64,000 bases of DNA from NCBI GenBank assembly GCA_029706075.1, contig JAINUG010000026.1:6342674-6406673 (forward strand), read 5' to 3'. Of this stretch, positions 63,856 through 64,000 are shown in pieces. The notes beneath the pieces were generated by a model. The model saw only the letters and a list, made by a program, of their open reading frames with translations. It made no database searches and was not told the DNA's origin. This DNA is from Aldrovandia affinis (lineage: Eukaryota; Chordata; Actinopteri; Notacanthiformes; Halosauridae). The position numbers and the translations under genes are program-made. The number at the start of each line of letters is the position of its first letter. Positions within the stretch are counted from its first letter, which is position 1.

Positions 63856-64000
63856 GTCACATTCCCTTTGTTCCTGTCTTATTTTTCCTTTGTCTTGTTT
63901 CTCCCGCGTGATTGTTTGTGTTAATTGTTTTATTCTTTTCTATTATTCAATTATCAACCCTCATTACTCATCATGCTCACCTGTTGCTAATTCCGTCGTC
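63856..64000 (+). mobile_element. possible LTR start at the window edge
   Basis: TGTCACATTCCC begins a TC-rich stretch with CTCACCTGTTGCTAATT, a style common in fish LTRs. The window ends before a decision is possible. Confidence 0.3.

Overview
The window looks like a transposon-dense, gene-poor stretch of a ray-finned (probably teleost) fish genome. The evidence is the mix of element families: L2-, CR1- and L1-type LINEs with typical fish 3' ends, a DIRS-like element, Gmr1-type Ty3/gypsy elements, Tc1-, hAT-, P/THAP- and Harbinger-type DNA transposons, tRNA-derived SINEs, and GA and TG microsatellites. I found no intact host protein-coding gene, no rRNA or true tRNA gene, no CRISPR array and no bacterial-style operon. 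Two places could be host-derived: a possible first exon with a splice donor near 38.8-38.9 kb, and two GC-rich coding-like segments at 60.96-61.53 kb. Almost every recognisable reading frame belongs to a mobile element and nearly all are broken.

Layout. 0-1.2 kb: an L2-type LINE end and a gypsy integrase piece. 2.1-4.6 kb: two LTR-like sequences in inverted orientation, one split by a hAT-type element that itself holds a SINE. 4.6-7.0 kb: an L2 LINE split by a 1.1-kb inverted-repeat element carrying a THAP exon. 7.6-9.9 kb: a degraded DIRS-like element. 10.2-14.7 kb: LINE fragments, a MITE and a Harbinger transposase fragment. 15.4-23.4 kb: a decayed endogenous retrovirus (LTR, pol, env, LTR), interrupted by a Tc1 end and a CR1-like LINE, the latter split by a nearly complete 3.1-kb LINE. 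23.4-24.5 kb: an L1-type fragment.

24.5-28.3 kb holds a truncated Gmr1-type gypsy element (copy 1). 28.3-33.7 kb is mostly unassigned, with a GA microsatellite. 33.7-41 kb holds a CR1 fragment, a Tc1-like transposon split by a solo LTR, a SINE nested in another repeat, a LINE fragment and a second Tc1 remnant. 41.1-43.4 kb is a LINE on the minus strand. 43.56-50.95 kb is a whole Gmr1-type gypsy element (copy 2) with both LTRs and a 5-bp target duplication, split in its reverse transcriptase by a second copy of the same solo LTR. 51-53.3 kb is mostly unassigned. 53.3-55.8 kb is an L2-type LINE with esterase and endonuclease parts but no reverse transcriptase. 55.8-60.8 kb is the 5' half of another LTR retroelement (gag, primer site, LTR) with a MITE and a SINE inserted. 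61.8-63.4 kb is a hAT element with a BED-finger exon, and the window ends in a possible LTR start.

The genes do not form a cooperating system. What can be read is an insertion history: several nests are resolved by target-site duplications, and in one case an uninterrupted relative of the target repeat is also present in the window. The most informative single object is the Gmr1-type gypsy pair, which carries a SCAN-like gag and integrase ahead of reverse transcriptase. All family names come from motif recognition by eye; no database search was run.
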